The notes under the pieces were generated by a model, which saw only the letters and a program-made list of their open reading frames with translations, was not told the origin of the DNA and did not search any database. This document shows positions 38,330 to 51,200 of a stretch of DNA of 64,000 bases, in pieces. The number at the start of each line of letters is the position of its first letter. Position 1 is the stretch's first letter. The position numbers and the translations under genes are program-made. Source of the stretch: Spisula solida. Lineage: Eukaryota; Mollusca; Bivalvia; Venerida; Mactridae. Location of the stretch: contig OX365962.1 in the NCBI GenBank assembly GCA_947247005.1, forward strand, positions 3,259,201 through 3,323,200, in the 5' to 3' direction.

Positions 38330-39100
38330 TTTACCAATCTACAGTACAAACGGCCGTCCTACAAGTACGCACAAAACAATATATATTACCATAAGACAGG
38401 GCCTTCTATGTGAGATGGGTCGTCATTCAAACATACGTGTATAATCATGAAATAACTAGTAATCATCAAAATAACAATAAATACTCGCCTAAGTCGGAAT
38501 CTGGTAGCTACCGGAAACTGCTTCTATGTCAAGGTCACGTAAGGAATAAAACCCGTACCCGTCCACAGAAAAATACCGTACGAAACTGAAATTCCGGGTG
38601 TCATACGAAACGGAACAACATAGACCCATAACTCAATATTATAACCAAACACAAATCACTGGCTTAGAATTAGAAGGTCGTAAGTGCAAAATCAATATTT
38701 TGAGAAAACAAGAAAAAACTGTCTAAAAACTAATCTTTACTTATGGAAAAACAAGCTTTTAAACTTCAGTTTGTTTCCAAGTCATCATGAAAATAGGCTC
38801 ATAAGAAGTGCCTTGAGATGCAGATTTCAAATAAGCATGAGTCTTATAAGAGTCGTAAGTAGCACGTACGACCTTCTAATACTAAGCCAGCGAAATATGA
38901 AGTTTTGAATGAAAGATATCTAGATCTAATAGTTTTTGGGCTTCATATGTGAATTCAGTGTGCATTTTTCGGACCAATTTTGATAAAAATCGGTATAAAA
39001 TGTCTTGCGACACTTGATTATTGTAACTGCAAACTGTATAAATTGATTCTGATCAAAATGTTTTCATTGAAATAGAATCTAATTAAATATTTCACCAAAA
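38330..39100. other. No recognisable gene
   Basis: Intergenic sequence. A segment near 38668-38685 (AGAAGGTCGTAAGTGC) has an inverted partner near 38860-38880 (GTACGACCTTCTAATACTAA), making a stem-like pair about 190 bp apart. Confidence 0.35.
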
Positions 39101-39129
39101 CCAACAAATATCCTCGTATATTTAAAGTA

Positions 39130-40180
39130 AAGCAGAAACGTGATGTCAACAAGCCAATTCCAGATTTTGTATATTATGCGCAATCTGTCTGAGGAGAATG
39201 TAATCATGTAGAGCAAGTTATTGATATATGCCAGAAGTATCAAGGGACTAAGGACAGTACCCTGTGGAACTCCGGATACGTCCGCTGTTTCTGACTTGGT
39301 GCCATCCAGAACTACCTGTTGTGTCCTCTTGGATAGGAATGACTGTACCCATGTTTTGATGTTTCCTCTGACTTAGTAGAAGTCTAGTTTGTGTAGTAGA
39401 CGTTAGTGTGGTACTTGGTCGAATGCCGTCGCAAAGTCAAGCAGTATCACATCAATCTGAAGTTGCTTCGACAGATCGGAAGCAAGTTCATGGATTGTTG
39501 TGAGTAATTGGGTTTCGCATACATCTTTATTTGCGGAATCCGTGTTGATTGTCTTTCAAAAGCTGCTGTTTGTCGAAATGTGCCATGATGTTACTGTTTA
39601 CGTGATGTTCTTGTAGTTTGCAAGTGATGAATGTTAAGGATACTAGGGGACTTCTTCGAAGTCTAAAGATTGCTGAAATATCTTGGCAAGTGCAGACGAT
39701 ATTTCGTTCGTTGCCGCCTTAAGTATGAAGAATGGAACTTGGAACTGCAGCTTTGTGGGTGTCAGCAGGATTGGAGAGGCCAGTCTGAGTGAACTCCCTG
39801 TATGTCCGTATTGTGATCTTACGCCTGGGTTGTAGAGGCGTCTGGTAGTAATGGCTGTATCCAGAAGAACTATGCCATGATCACCAGTGCTTATCGACGT
39901 CACGACATGGGTTTGCATATTTGGATAAAGCGAGGGTGTGATGTAAGAATAAGGTCCAATGTGCTGGATTTTCTAGTTGGGAACTGGACTATCTGTTCGA
40001 GGCCGGATCTTGGATGATTAGTCCAAGTCTTTGCCGTTCTTCAACCTGCTTTGGAAATTGATTACAAGAATGCGAAGATTTGTCTTCTTTCCTGTAGGCT
40101 GATGCGTCTTGTTGCCGTTTGGTTTTGGTGATGCCGTTTGGTGAAGCCGTTTGGTGATGACGTTTGGAATGCATTTAGTT
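39130..40180 (-). pseudogene. Non-LTR retrotransposon (LINE) fragment with endonuclease and reverse transcriptase pieces
   Basis: On the minus strand, pieces of a LINE polyprotein read in order. An endonuclease part has ILVINFQS near 40065-40040 and a GDHGIVLLDT motif near 39890-39860. A linker has FILKAATNEISSALAK (about 39730-39680). The reverse transcriptase has LLDFATAFDQVP (39445-39411) and SGVPQGTVLSPL (39274-39245) with an adjacent YINNL. Frames shift between the pieces, and much of the expected endonuclease and fingers sequence is missing, so this is a dead, internally deleted copy. It ends before the catalytic YxDD region. The clade is not determined. Confidence 0.8.
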
Positions 40181-42060
40181 CATATGAGAAGCTATGAAGT
40201 TGATAAGTATAGTTCTGAGATGGGCAGTGTCCAGACACCATCTAGCAAGTTAGGGTACTAGTGTATCGTTAAGGTATCGGGAAGTATTATTTAACGCTAC
40301 AATAACATGTGAATGGTTTTCGGGATACTGTTTCAGCATGTAAGCATGTTAGTAAAAGAATATAGTAGATCTGCAATAAGTGGTGCAGAAATTTGTTCCA
40401 ACAGGAATTCCGATGATCTGTTTATAGTAGTTGAATCTAATTTATCTTTTGATGTATGTATTCAGTGATGCAGAGACTGTTTATAGTAGTGCAAAGCCTG
40501 ACATTATATCAACCAGAAAGAATATTGATCAGTGCTTAACTACCTTCACTTCAGGTCAACATAGAGTATTCAACCAATTTATTATTAAGTAAAATAGACA
40601 TTGTCCTGTGTCTGTCTCTTGGGTGGGTGACTATATGCGATGCCACCATTTATGTATGACTTCGACTTTTCTGTGCATGTGGAGTATTTAATAAACCTTA
40701 CTACATCGGGTGTTTGTGCCGTGTGTCGACTGTAAAATGTCTCTCCACGTACATTCATTAAAGTAAACCAGCGTAGTTATCATATGTTATTACCTCCCTT
40801 TGTGATAATATTTAAATTTAGCAAACCTTGAAGAGTGTCATTCATTTTGATAGGCAATATATAAGCGTACTTGAAATATCCATTTTAGGGGATGTGGGCG
40901 GTACGTTCTGTGTCTGTTTCTCGTGGGCGTGGCTAGGCGATATAAGTAAATATCTAGGTTATGCATGTTTCTGTACTTTACAACTTGGACTAATCCGATG
41001 TATATAACACATTGATTTTTACAGTTATAATAGATACCTAACATGTTAGCATGCCTCCCCTTTCAGAAGACTAGTCTGTTATTTTGATTACCCAAGTTAA
41101 ATACGAGTATATACCTATACCGCCGTTACTGTATGGTTTCGACTTGTCTGTGCATGTATTTAATTAGAATAGTTGCATTCTAGAAACGTAGTTTTTCCTA
41201 CCAAATGTCATTCCTACCAGCTCAATGAACTCCTTTTAAACGATCCAGATGTATTGTAGTGTATAATGTTGAGAAATCATAAGTACACTCTGATAGAAGA
41301 AACATACATATTTGTCTGAATTACTGCCGAATGTTTTTTAGACCAAAATAAATTAATACTAGAATTTTCTAAGGCATATTTTTGAACATGACATTTTTGG
41401 CAGTAAGACACGAAGTTAGTACTTTTAAAATATAGATGATCTTGCAAGAGTGCTCATTACATACGAGATAAAGAAAACGAGTGGGCACAATGAAATGGCA
41501 CAAGGCTTTACCGCAAGCCATATTGTTTTTGTCGACAAGTTTAATATAACTTGTATCATGTGTATGTAATAAGCACGAATATCACATAGACTTAGAGAAA
41601 GCTCATTATCATTCATAATAATGACGTGTGCTGCATATGTTTCAACCAAAATTTAGCGAAACAATGACGTCGACGTCTTGACGTTGGTATTATCCTGACG
41701 TCATTGGCCCATTATGGCAAGACTTGGCTAACGTCAAGTCAATCTTATTTAAATATTTATTGTGCACTCTGGGAGAGCAGGACGATTTTCCAGCACGGCT
41801 TTACGGCACTGCTAGGCAGCAGGTTATGTGATAAAAATATTTATGCAAGCACTAGAATTGGAAATAAAACGACCTTTATATAAGAAGACTTATGCAGTTT
41901 AGGAGTCCAATGCATTGTTGGTACTTTAGGTTGACCATCACTACACTGGTTTTAAATGATGCACAGTGTAATTTGTTTAAAGATCCACAATGTCTCTCCT
42001 TCTTACACCAGTCTCACCAAACTTCGGTCATAATAATAATACAAAGTACAAACCTGATAC
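40181..42060. other. Intergenic, no recognised feature
   Basis: No exon or coding remnant could be supported. The region lies beyond the 3' end of the NLR gene. Confidence 0.3.
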
Positions 42061-42066
42061 TTTATT
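42061..42066 (-). terminator. Candidate polyadenylation signal AATAAA of the NLR gene
   Basis: The plus-strand TTTATT here is AATAAA on the minus strand, about 155 nt past the NLR stop codon, a normal 3' UTR distance. The cleavage site is not resolved. Confidence 0.5.
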
Positions 42067-42220
42067 TTCAACATTTCAATATACATGTAAAATCAAATGG
42101 TAGTCCTAAGCAATTGTGTGCACAAATGCAAACAGTACATTTACTAGCATAACGGATGTATAGTCCGTATATTCAGGTATGTCACCTGGATAAAAACATT
42201 GCAATATCATAACACTGTAT

Positions 42221-45200
42221 TTAAATTGTTTTAAATATTAACTCATTTTTATCAACATCTTTATGTAATATGTTAACAAATGGCTGCTTTGTGATATACT
42301 CGGACATATATTCAAACGATTCTTTCACTGACATTTCTCTGCATGGTTCTACGTCAACTGATGAAATTATACACCTACATAACGCAGCAAATTCAATGTT
42401 TGCACCACTTTCAATGAAAGAATGAAAGCACTCTTTACTCAATGTGACACAATACAGAACTATACTCACTTGTATTACATCGAGATGTGGTGGTAATAAT
42501 ACACCATCATATAAGTTCATATCATGCAGTACTAGCTGCTTAATACATGGGAGAGTTTTATATGTTGATATTAACGTATCGACTGTATTGCTATCTAACA
42601 TGTTATCGCCGTCGATATGAAGACTTTCAATTGGTGAGTCCTTAATATCGTCCAATAAATCAATATAACAACTAACATTTCTTTTAGAGTATGGAATCAT
42701 TATGGACTTTAAAGAAGAAGTGTTAACATGATGACATAGAATATTAACCCCATCCAGATGTAACACTGTGAGTTTGGTATGGCGTGCAAGGCTGAGAGTG
42801 AATGAACAGTCATCATCATCAAGCAGGTGATTATCACAATCTATCATTTCCAATGCTATATTTTCAATGTGAATGTTGTTGGACATGACTTTCACCAGAT
42901 TGTGTAGACTGCTATGTTGCATGGTAAGTTTACACAGAGACAATGATGTTAAATGCTGGAGGCTAGTGTTGTGTCGCCGCCTTATGGTACATGGCAAACA
43001 TGACATCAGGCGATGACGTGTTCTCAATATTAAGTCTGATATTCCAGGTAATTGTGGTATCAATGGACAGGCAGAACCACCTTCAATACAAAGAGTTTGC
43101 AATGTTGATGCATTGTACCTTACTAACTGAGTAAACTGAGCATAATCGACTGGTACGATTTTCCCAACGCGTAAACATTGGAGGTTTTTAATCTGATCAA
43201 ATTCAACAGAATATTTTCCATTAACCGAAAATAAAGATTTTACACATTCGCAATTTGATTTGAACAGTTGTTTCAAAGATGCGACATGAGAAGTGACCAA
43301 CGCATCAGAATTATCATCATCAAAAACAAAATCCTCTAGTTTTAACCCAATGTTTGCACGATTATAACAACTACTGACTTCCTGGTAACATTTGCTTACA
43401 ACAGTTTGTAGAGATTTGATTTGATCTTCGTATTCCCATTGGAGATAATGAAATACAGCTTTACTTCGGCATGAAGATAAGTCATCAGCTAATGTCACGT
43501 TTATTTTTTCAAACAACACTTTTACTCTGTCATGAGACAACCCAGCAAGTAAAATGAAAAGATTTTCAAATTGTAAAAACTCCTCTAAAGATCCCCATTG
43601 TTCGGTTATATCAGAAAATAAATTTCTTCGGTCAAATGATGTAATGAACAAAGCTGCCAGAAATTCCATGTAGCTTTTATGGATGAAACTTATCTTCAGC
43701 TTTTCTTCTGTAAAACAACCAAAAACTTCATTTTTTGAAAGTATACCAATGTCACACAGGAAGTCAGTTTCTTCCCTGTGTAAACAATATGGTTGAGCCG
43801 CTAACTGTTGTCTTGTAAATACAAGACCTTGTGCATGTTCATCTTGTTTAAACAATGCTCTAAATGATAGATGACACACATTATACAGTAAACAAACATA
43901 TTTGTTTAAATGTCCCATTCCTGAGAGAGAATCAGGAAGTTGCCACGTAGAAGTTGGAGCTGATGGACACTTTATGTTCCTCTTTTCAGCTCTTTTAAAC
44001 ACCATTTCTAGAATGTTAGCATAAATAAGAGCTCTAGGCATATCTGACAGTTTCTTTTCAAACCATAACATAACTAGGTGAGATATAAATATCGGAATGC
44101 ACAATTGGTCAGTTAGTCCACATTTCTCAACTTCATCGGTGAAATCGTCAACATGTTTGTTGCTAGAATGTTCATCATTCATATAACTGATGACATGTTC
44201 AATATATGACTGTGAAGAATCTCCATGCAGGCCAGTGATCTTAATTAAATGATCAACATCTTTTTTATGCGATAAACGAACTTTTTCTATTCTATACGGC
44301 CTGCATGTAGTTAGACAGAAACACTTGTCCGAATATATTCGTTCTGGTACTTTATACTGCTTGCTATCTGCTTTTTCTGTCGCTGGTTCCCATTCATCCA
44401 GTGAATCTAGGATGATAAGACACGATTCATCTCGTAAAATAGATTCTATGGCGGATTCATACTTTTCTATAGAGTTATTAAAAAATCGTTCAACAATCAT
44501 ATCAATCACATGTGTCTGACTGGTATCCCTTAAATTGATGTAAAACACAAAGTCAAACTTGCACATAAATTTCAAATCTTTCTGCAGCTCTTTATCTTCC
44601 TTCTCAAGCGTATCACCAGACTTTTTCATAGACCACACTAAACACATACGTGAACAGAATGATGTTTTACCTACACCTGCATCACCTGTAACGTATACTT
44701 GTTTCAGGGACACACCCTCCTTGTAGAATATATCTTTATAACCACTTATTTGTTTGCTCTCTTTATTTTGTTCTTCCCTATACATTGTAGGCATTTTGTA
44801 TATTTTTAACAAATGTTCGTCTTTATTGTCAAACAACGGCGAGACTGGAATGGTACGACAATGTTGCTTGTAGGACTGTACAAGATGTTCTTGAATATCT
44901 GAAACGAGATCAGTACAAAATTAAACATAACTTCATTTAATGTACTAACGACGATAGCATTAGTAACTACATTTCTACTGGAAAGAATGACATAAACCAT
45001 CAATAAGCATCAGTAACTACATTTCTGACATAAACTATCATTAAGCATCAGTAACTACATTTCTGACATAAACTATCATTAAGCATCAGTAACTACATTT
45101 CTACTGGAAAGAATGATAAAAGCATCAGTAACTACATTTCTACTGGAAAGAATGACATAAACCATCAATAAGCATCAGTAACTACATTTCTGACATAAAC

Positions 45201-48200
45201 TATCATTAAGCATCAGTAACTACATTTCTACTGGAAAGAATGATAAAAGCATCAGTAACTACATTTCTACTGGAAAGAATAATAAAACCATCAATAAGCA
45301 TCAGTAACTACAGTTCTACCGGAAACAATTACATAAAACCATTAAGCATCAGTAACTACATTTCTACTGAAAAGAATGCCATAAACTATCTTTAAGCATC
45401 AGTAACTACATTTCTACTGGAAAGAATGATAAAAGCATCAGTAACTACATTTCTACTGGAAAGAATGATAAAAGCATCATTAACTATATTTCTACTGGAA
45501 ATAATGACATAAACTATCATTAAGCATCAGTAACTACATTTCTGACATAAACTATCATTAAGCATCAGTAACTACATTTCTGACATAAACTATCATTAAA
45601 CATCAGTAACTACATTTCTGACATAAACTATCATTAAGCATCAGTAACTACATTTCTGACATAAACTATCATTAAGCATCAGTAACTACATTTCTACTGG
45701 AAACAATTACATAAAACTATCATTAAGCATCAGTAACTACTATTCTACTGGAAACAATTACATAAAACTCTCATTAAGCATCAGTAACTACATTTCTACT
45801 GAAAAGATGACATAAACCATCATTATACATTTTGTACGTATGTACTCAAATAAAAAGAGAGTATCGTTCGTTCCTGTGAAATAATCAAAGTATCCATTCT
45901 ATATTAAAATGTTTCTATTTCAATTGCTCCAAATTACATCACTGAATATAAATAATAAGAACATAAATCACTGTTGAGTTCTGGGGGTTTACGAAAGCTG
46001 CTGGCTGCAGTCTAATGCAATCATACTACATTTGTACTGATTTGATCAAAACACAATACCCCTGAGTGGATACCGAGTCAATTAAAGGTGTTATGCCAGT
46101 GCAAATCTGCAGCAATACCGGCTAATCAGACGAGTCGTTTATTCTCTGCATAACCGTAAGGTAATTTATTTTTGAATAATATACAAATTAGCTTACTTTT
46201 ATGTCCAAAGCAAACTTCTTGTTTTCTTGCATTAATGGCGTCATCTTTCTGTTTTGCGATAAAACTTGTTACATCATGTTGAACCTGTTTCATTTCACTT
46301 AAAGCTGCATCTTTGCGTTCATCCACTCTCTTCATGGCGTCATTTGTCCCTTCGAGTTGTTTTTGTTTCATTTCACTTAAAGCTGCATCTTTGCGTTCAT
46401 CCACTTCCTTCATGGCGCCATTTGTCCCTTCGAGTTGTTTTTGTTTCATTTCACTTAAAGCTGCATCTTTGCGTTCATCAACTCTCTTCATGGCGCCATT
46501 TGTCCCTTCGAGTTGTTTTTGTTTCATTTCACTTAAAGCTGCATCTTTGCGTTCATCCACTCTCTTAATGGCGTCATTTGTCCCTTCGAGTTGTTTTTGT
46601 TTCATTTCACTTAAAGCTGTATCTTTGCGTTCATCCACTCTCTTCATGGCGTCATTTGTCCCTTCGAGTTGTTTTTGTTTCATTTCACTTAAAGCTGCAT
46701 CTTTGCGTTCATCCACTCTCTTCATGGCGTCATTTGTCCCTTCGATTTGTTTTTGTTTCATTTCACTTAAAGCTGCATCTTTGCGTTCATCCACTTCCTT
46801 CATGGCGCCATTTGTCCCTTCGAGTTGTTTTTGTTTCATTTCACTTAAAGCTGCATCTTTGCGTTCATCCACTCTCTTCATGGCGTCATTTGTCCCTTCG
46901 AGTTGTTTTTGTTTCATTTCACTTAAAGCTGTATCTTTGCGTTCATCCAATCTCTTCATGGCTGTATCTTTGCGTTCATCCACTTTCTGCAACGCGTCAG
47001 ATGTCTGTTTATTTAATTTTAATATACTGTCTGCATAGACGGCATTAAATTCATTCAATATTTTCTGTCGTTTCGTTACTAAGGCTTGTTGTACATTCTC
47101 ACTTAATTCTCTGATAGCTCTCGTGGCATCTTGAACTATTCCTACAATATCTTCATCAGATATGTGGATATTGTCATTCTTTAACTAAAATTATATAAAC
47201 AACATAATTTTGAGAGTTATGATAGATGATTTTTGTCCAAATTCAGTGAGTCAACACATTTGTGATCATACAAACAACACAATACAACTTTCACATGACA
47301 ATACTACATGTAAGTGGCAAACACAGGGTTTGCGAGTTCGTTTTTCATAATGATGTATGTATTATAAATGTATGATGCAACCAAACAGTCAACTAAAACG
47401 ACATGTTTTCTGGCAGAGCTGGTGTATAGTATGAAATAGCTAGTCAGGATACAAGTGTATGCATCATGAAAGCAAACATAATCACGTTCGTATCAATACG
47501 AAGATGAACAATAAAATAATAACAAGAGGGCCCAAAGGGCCAAAGGTCGCTCACCTGTCATAGTAGTTCATGCACCCCTAATGGTAGTCTCTATTGCATG
47601 TACAAGGTTTTCATATTGTCTTATGCTTTATAATTTACATCACAGTTAGACCCAATGACATATTAAGGTGATTTGACCTTGTGACCTAGTTTTTAACTCC
47701 GGATGACCCAATATCAAACTTGACCTAAATTTTGTTGATATGATCATTGTGACCAAATTTCATAAAGATTAGGCCAAAATTGTGACCTCTAGTGACTACA
47801 CAAGGTTTTTCTATGATTTGACCTTGTGACCTAGTTTTTGACCCCGGATGACCTAATATCAAACTTGACCTAGATTTTGTTGAGATGATCATTGTGACCA
47901 AGTTTCATAAAGATTAGGTCAAAATTGTGACCTCTAGTGACTACACAAGGTTTTTCTATGATTTGACCTTGTGACCTAGTTTTTGACCCCGAATGACCCA
48001 ATATCGAACTTGACCTAGATTTTGTTGAGATGATCATTGTGACCAAGTTTCATAAAGATTAAGTCAAAATTGTGACATCTAGTGTCTACACAAGCAAATT
48101 GTTGACGGACGGACGGACGGACTGACGACGGACGACGGACGAAGAGTGATCACAAAAGCTCACTCTCTCACTTTGTGACAGGTGAGCTAAAAACAACACA

Positions 48201-51200
48201 ACATAATGTATGTATTTACATATTTCAAGTTATAAATCACGTATATGAGTTTAAACGAGAATCACTACAGTATTATTTATTTGTCAAATATAGTTCTTAC
48301 TTTGCTATCATCTCAAAATTAAATGACTTCTTATGCAGGAAATTGTGTACTTGTATTTTACGTAATGCGTTACACAAGTTATCTTGACAACATACAAACA
48401 AGAGCCGTTACAGACGGGTGATGCTCCCCGTGGGGTGTTTGTCACAGAAAAAATGCTAAAAAATATGCAAAAGAGAGTTATTATTCTTTGCCACTGCACT
48501 ATAATAATAAGATTTATTTATCAATGAATTTTTCAAATTGATATATCCAAAACTGTTTGAGTTATGGCCTGGCCAAGAATTAAGTATGAAAAATTTCAAA
48601 GGGGAACAACTCCAAAAAAGGAATAAAGAGTTATGGTTCTTGAGCACTGCACTTCTTCTCAATGAGGTCTATTCACCAATGAAGTTTCAAATTGATATCT
48701 CTAATACTGTATGAGTTATGGCCTGGACAAGAATTAAGTATGAAAAATTACAAAGGGGAATAACTAAAAAAATATGCAATCAAGAGTTATGATTCTTGTG
48801 CACTGCACTTCCCCTCAATTAAGTATATTCACCTATGAAGTTTCTAATTGATATCTCTAATACTGTTCAAGTTATGGCCCGGACAAAAGTGAGACAGACG
48901 GACGGACGGAAGGACGGACAAAGCGGCGACTTCGGGGAGCATAAAAAGGAAACCAATATATGAGTCTCGGCAGCTTATTACAATAGAAACTGATATTTAC
49001 CTGTTTGAGGGATTTGACAGCATGTTGAGCTCTCTGGTCAAGGAGTAGACATTTTTTATCTTCCAGAACAAGAATCATATTATCAATGAATCCAGTCAAC
49101 TCACTACCAGTTACATTGAAGTTACCAGAGTGGAATACTGTGTTACGATCCTTCCGACACTGAAGCATATAAATAATACATACACTTATTTCAATACAAT
49201 TTTAATCTTAGCTGGAGTTTGTAACTTAATTGTAACATAAAATATTGAGCACAAGAGAGGACCGAAACAACACTTACTCACCTAGCTGTCATTGCAAAGG
49301 TTTCATGAAGATTAAATCAAATGTAGCGCTAAGTATGTTCGCATTCTTATGCAAAATGACCCAGTTTTGAACTTGTCCGACACTTATTCTGGCTAAGTTT
49401 AACTAAAAAAGAACATTCTGACTAAATTCTGGCCAATAACCCCCTCGGACTCGTTCGAGATTTCATAATATCAATTATTCTAACCCTATTTTACGACGAT
49501 TGAAGTTTTTAACTGCCAAAGTCGTGACTAATAGTATTGTAATCAAAATTCATATGGTAAATAAACATTGTGAACGCTAGTGTGTTAAAAAGATCTTTCT
49601 ATGATTTGGTCTTTTTTAGATATATTTTATAAAACTCAAGCCAACATTGTGACATCTAGTAGTGTTCTTACAAGGATAAACACTGACTTGACTTAGCAAC
49701 CTGGAATTTGACTTCAGATGACAAAATTTCGAACTTAATGTATAAATTTTATTTTATTGATGTTTAAGTGATCTAATTTGACAAACAACATGCAAAAAGA
49801 GTGACATCTAGTGTGTTCGTAGTCGACGCCAACGGAACAAAAGTTATCATAAATACTAAATACAAATGTACTAAAATACTATTTTTTCGAGCTTCAAACC
49901 AGTGGTGACTTTTGTCATAACTAAGGGTGTGAATTAAACATACGTTTTGTAAAAGTTCGTTTCCTGTGTCTGTGAAACGGAAATGAGGAAAATAATTAAA
50001 ACTAGAACTATCACTTGAGTGATAAATCATACCCCCGAAGCACTGCTTGACACCGGAATATTATTTAAATTTATAGTTACTTTTATCTTTTAAAACCAGT
50101 AGGAAACACGACATACATAATTGTATAACCTTGACCTCTAAGTTACCTTGATCTTTGAGCTAGGGACCTAGGTTTTCCGAAAAAATACAAAAAAACAACA
50201 CACACACACAAAATAAAAAAAAACGAAAAAAGGAAAACAAAATCAAATACAGTAAAGTTCCGCTAATAAGACCACTTCGATTATTTTGAAATCATGCAGA
50301 TTTTTGACAGTTTAAGGTCCCAAAGTATTAAATTAAGAACAAAAAAGGTCCGCTAATAAGACCGATTCGCTATTAAGACCACCTTTTTGACTGGTCTTAT
50401 TAGCGGAACTTCACTGTAAAAGAAAATCGAAAAAAAAGAAAAATTCAAATGAAAAAAAATTCGCAAAAAAGAAGAAAAAAATATATAGAAACCACTTGAT
50501 GTTTTGTAGCAAACACTTTTCAAATCCAGTAAGAAAGGACAAAGTTTCCATATATCATATGTTCTGGGAATGTCATATTGTGCAAGGCTTTTGGTCTGAG
50601 GTAAAGTTATTTTTAGAAGACAAATTTTCAAAAACTATAAATCTTACATTTCAAAATATTTCATTTTGCAACATTATTAACAATAAAGATGAAGATGGAC
50701 TTATAACTAACTACATTGTTTTGCTTTCAAAATATTTTATATTTAAAAACAAATGCAACAAAAGTGTTCCGCTAATCCGGCAATTTAAAGAATATGTTTA
50801 CTATAGGAAAAAACTTGAACACACTATAGCTCTTTTTAAAGATAAAGAAGACGTCTGTACCATAAAATGGCAAAAGATCACATAATTACAAATTTTAAAG
50901 ATGTTGGTATACCCCACCCCTATCCCCTTCCCCCCTTTCATCACTATCTTTCTATCCTTCTTATTCCCTATACTCTATAAAATTCATAACGGCATACACA
51001 AACATGTAATATTAGGTAACCACTATATAGTTGGACTATATTATGTGCAAGTATTATTGTAAGTATGAATGTATGTATTATTTTGTGTATATGTCTTATG
51101 AAAATAAAAAAGTTAAAAACCAAGAAAGGACAAAGTTACAGAGCGGACTAGACTTGAACGACTATATAACCTTTGACCTCTATGTGTGACATTGACCTTT

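Noticed and set aside
46266..47048. Plus-strand open frames of up to 241 codons
   Set aside because: They are antisense shadows of the 78-bp coding repeat in the NLR gene; the periodicity keeps several frames open.
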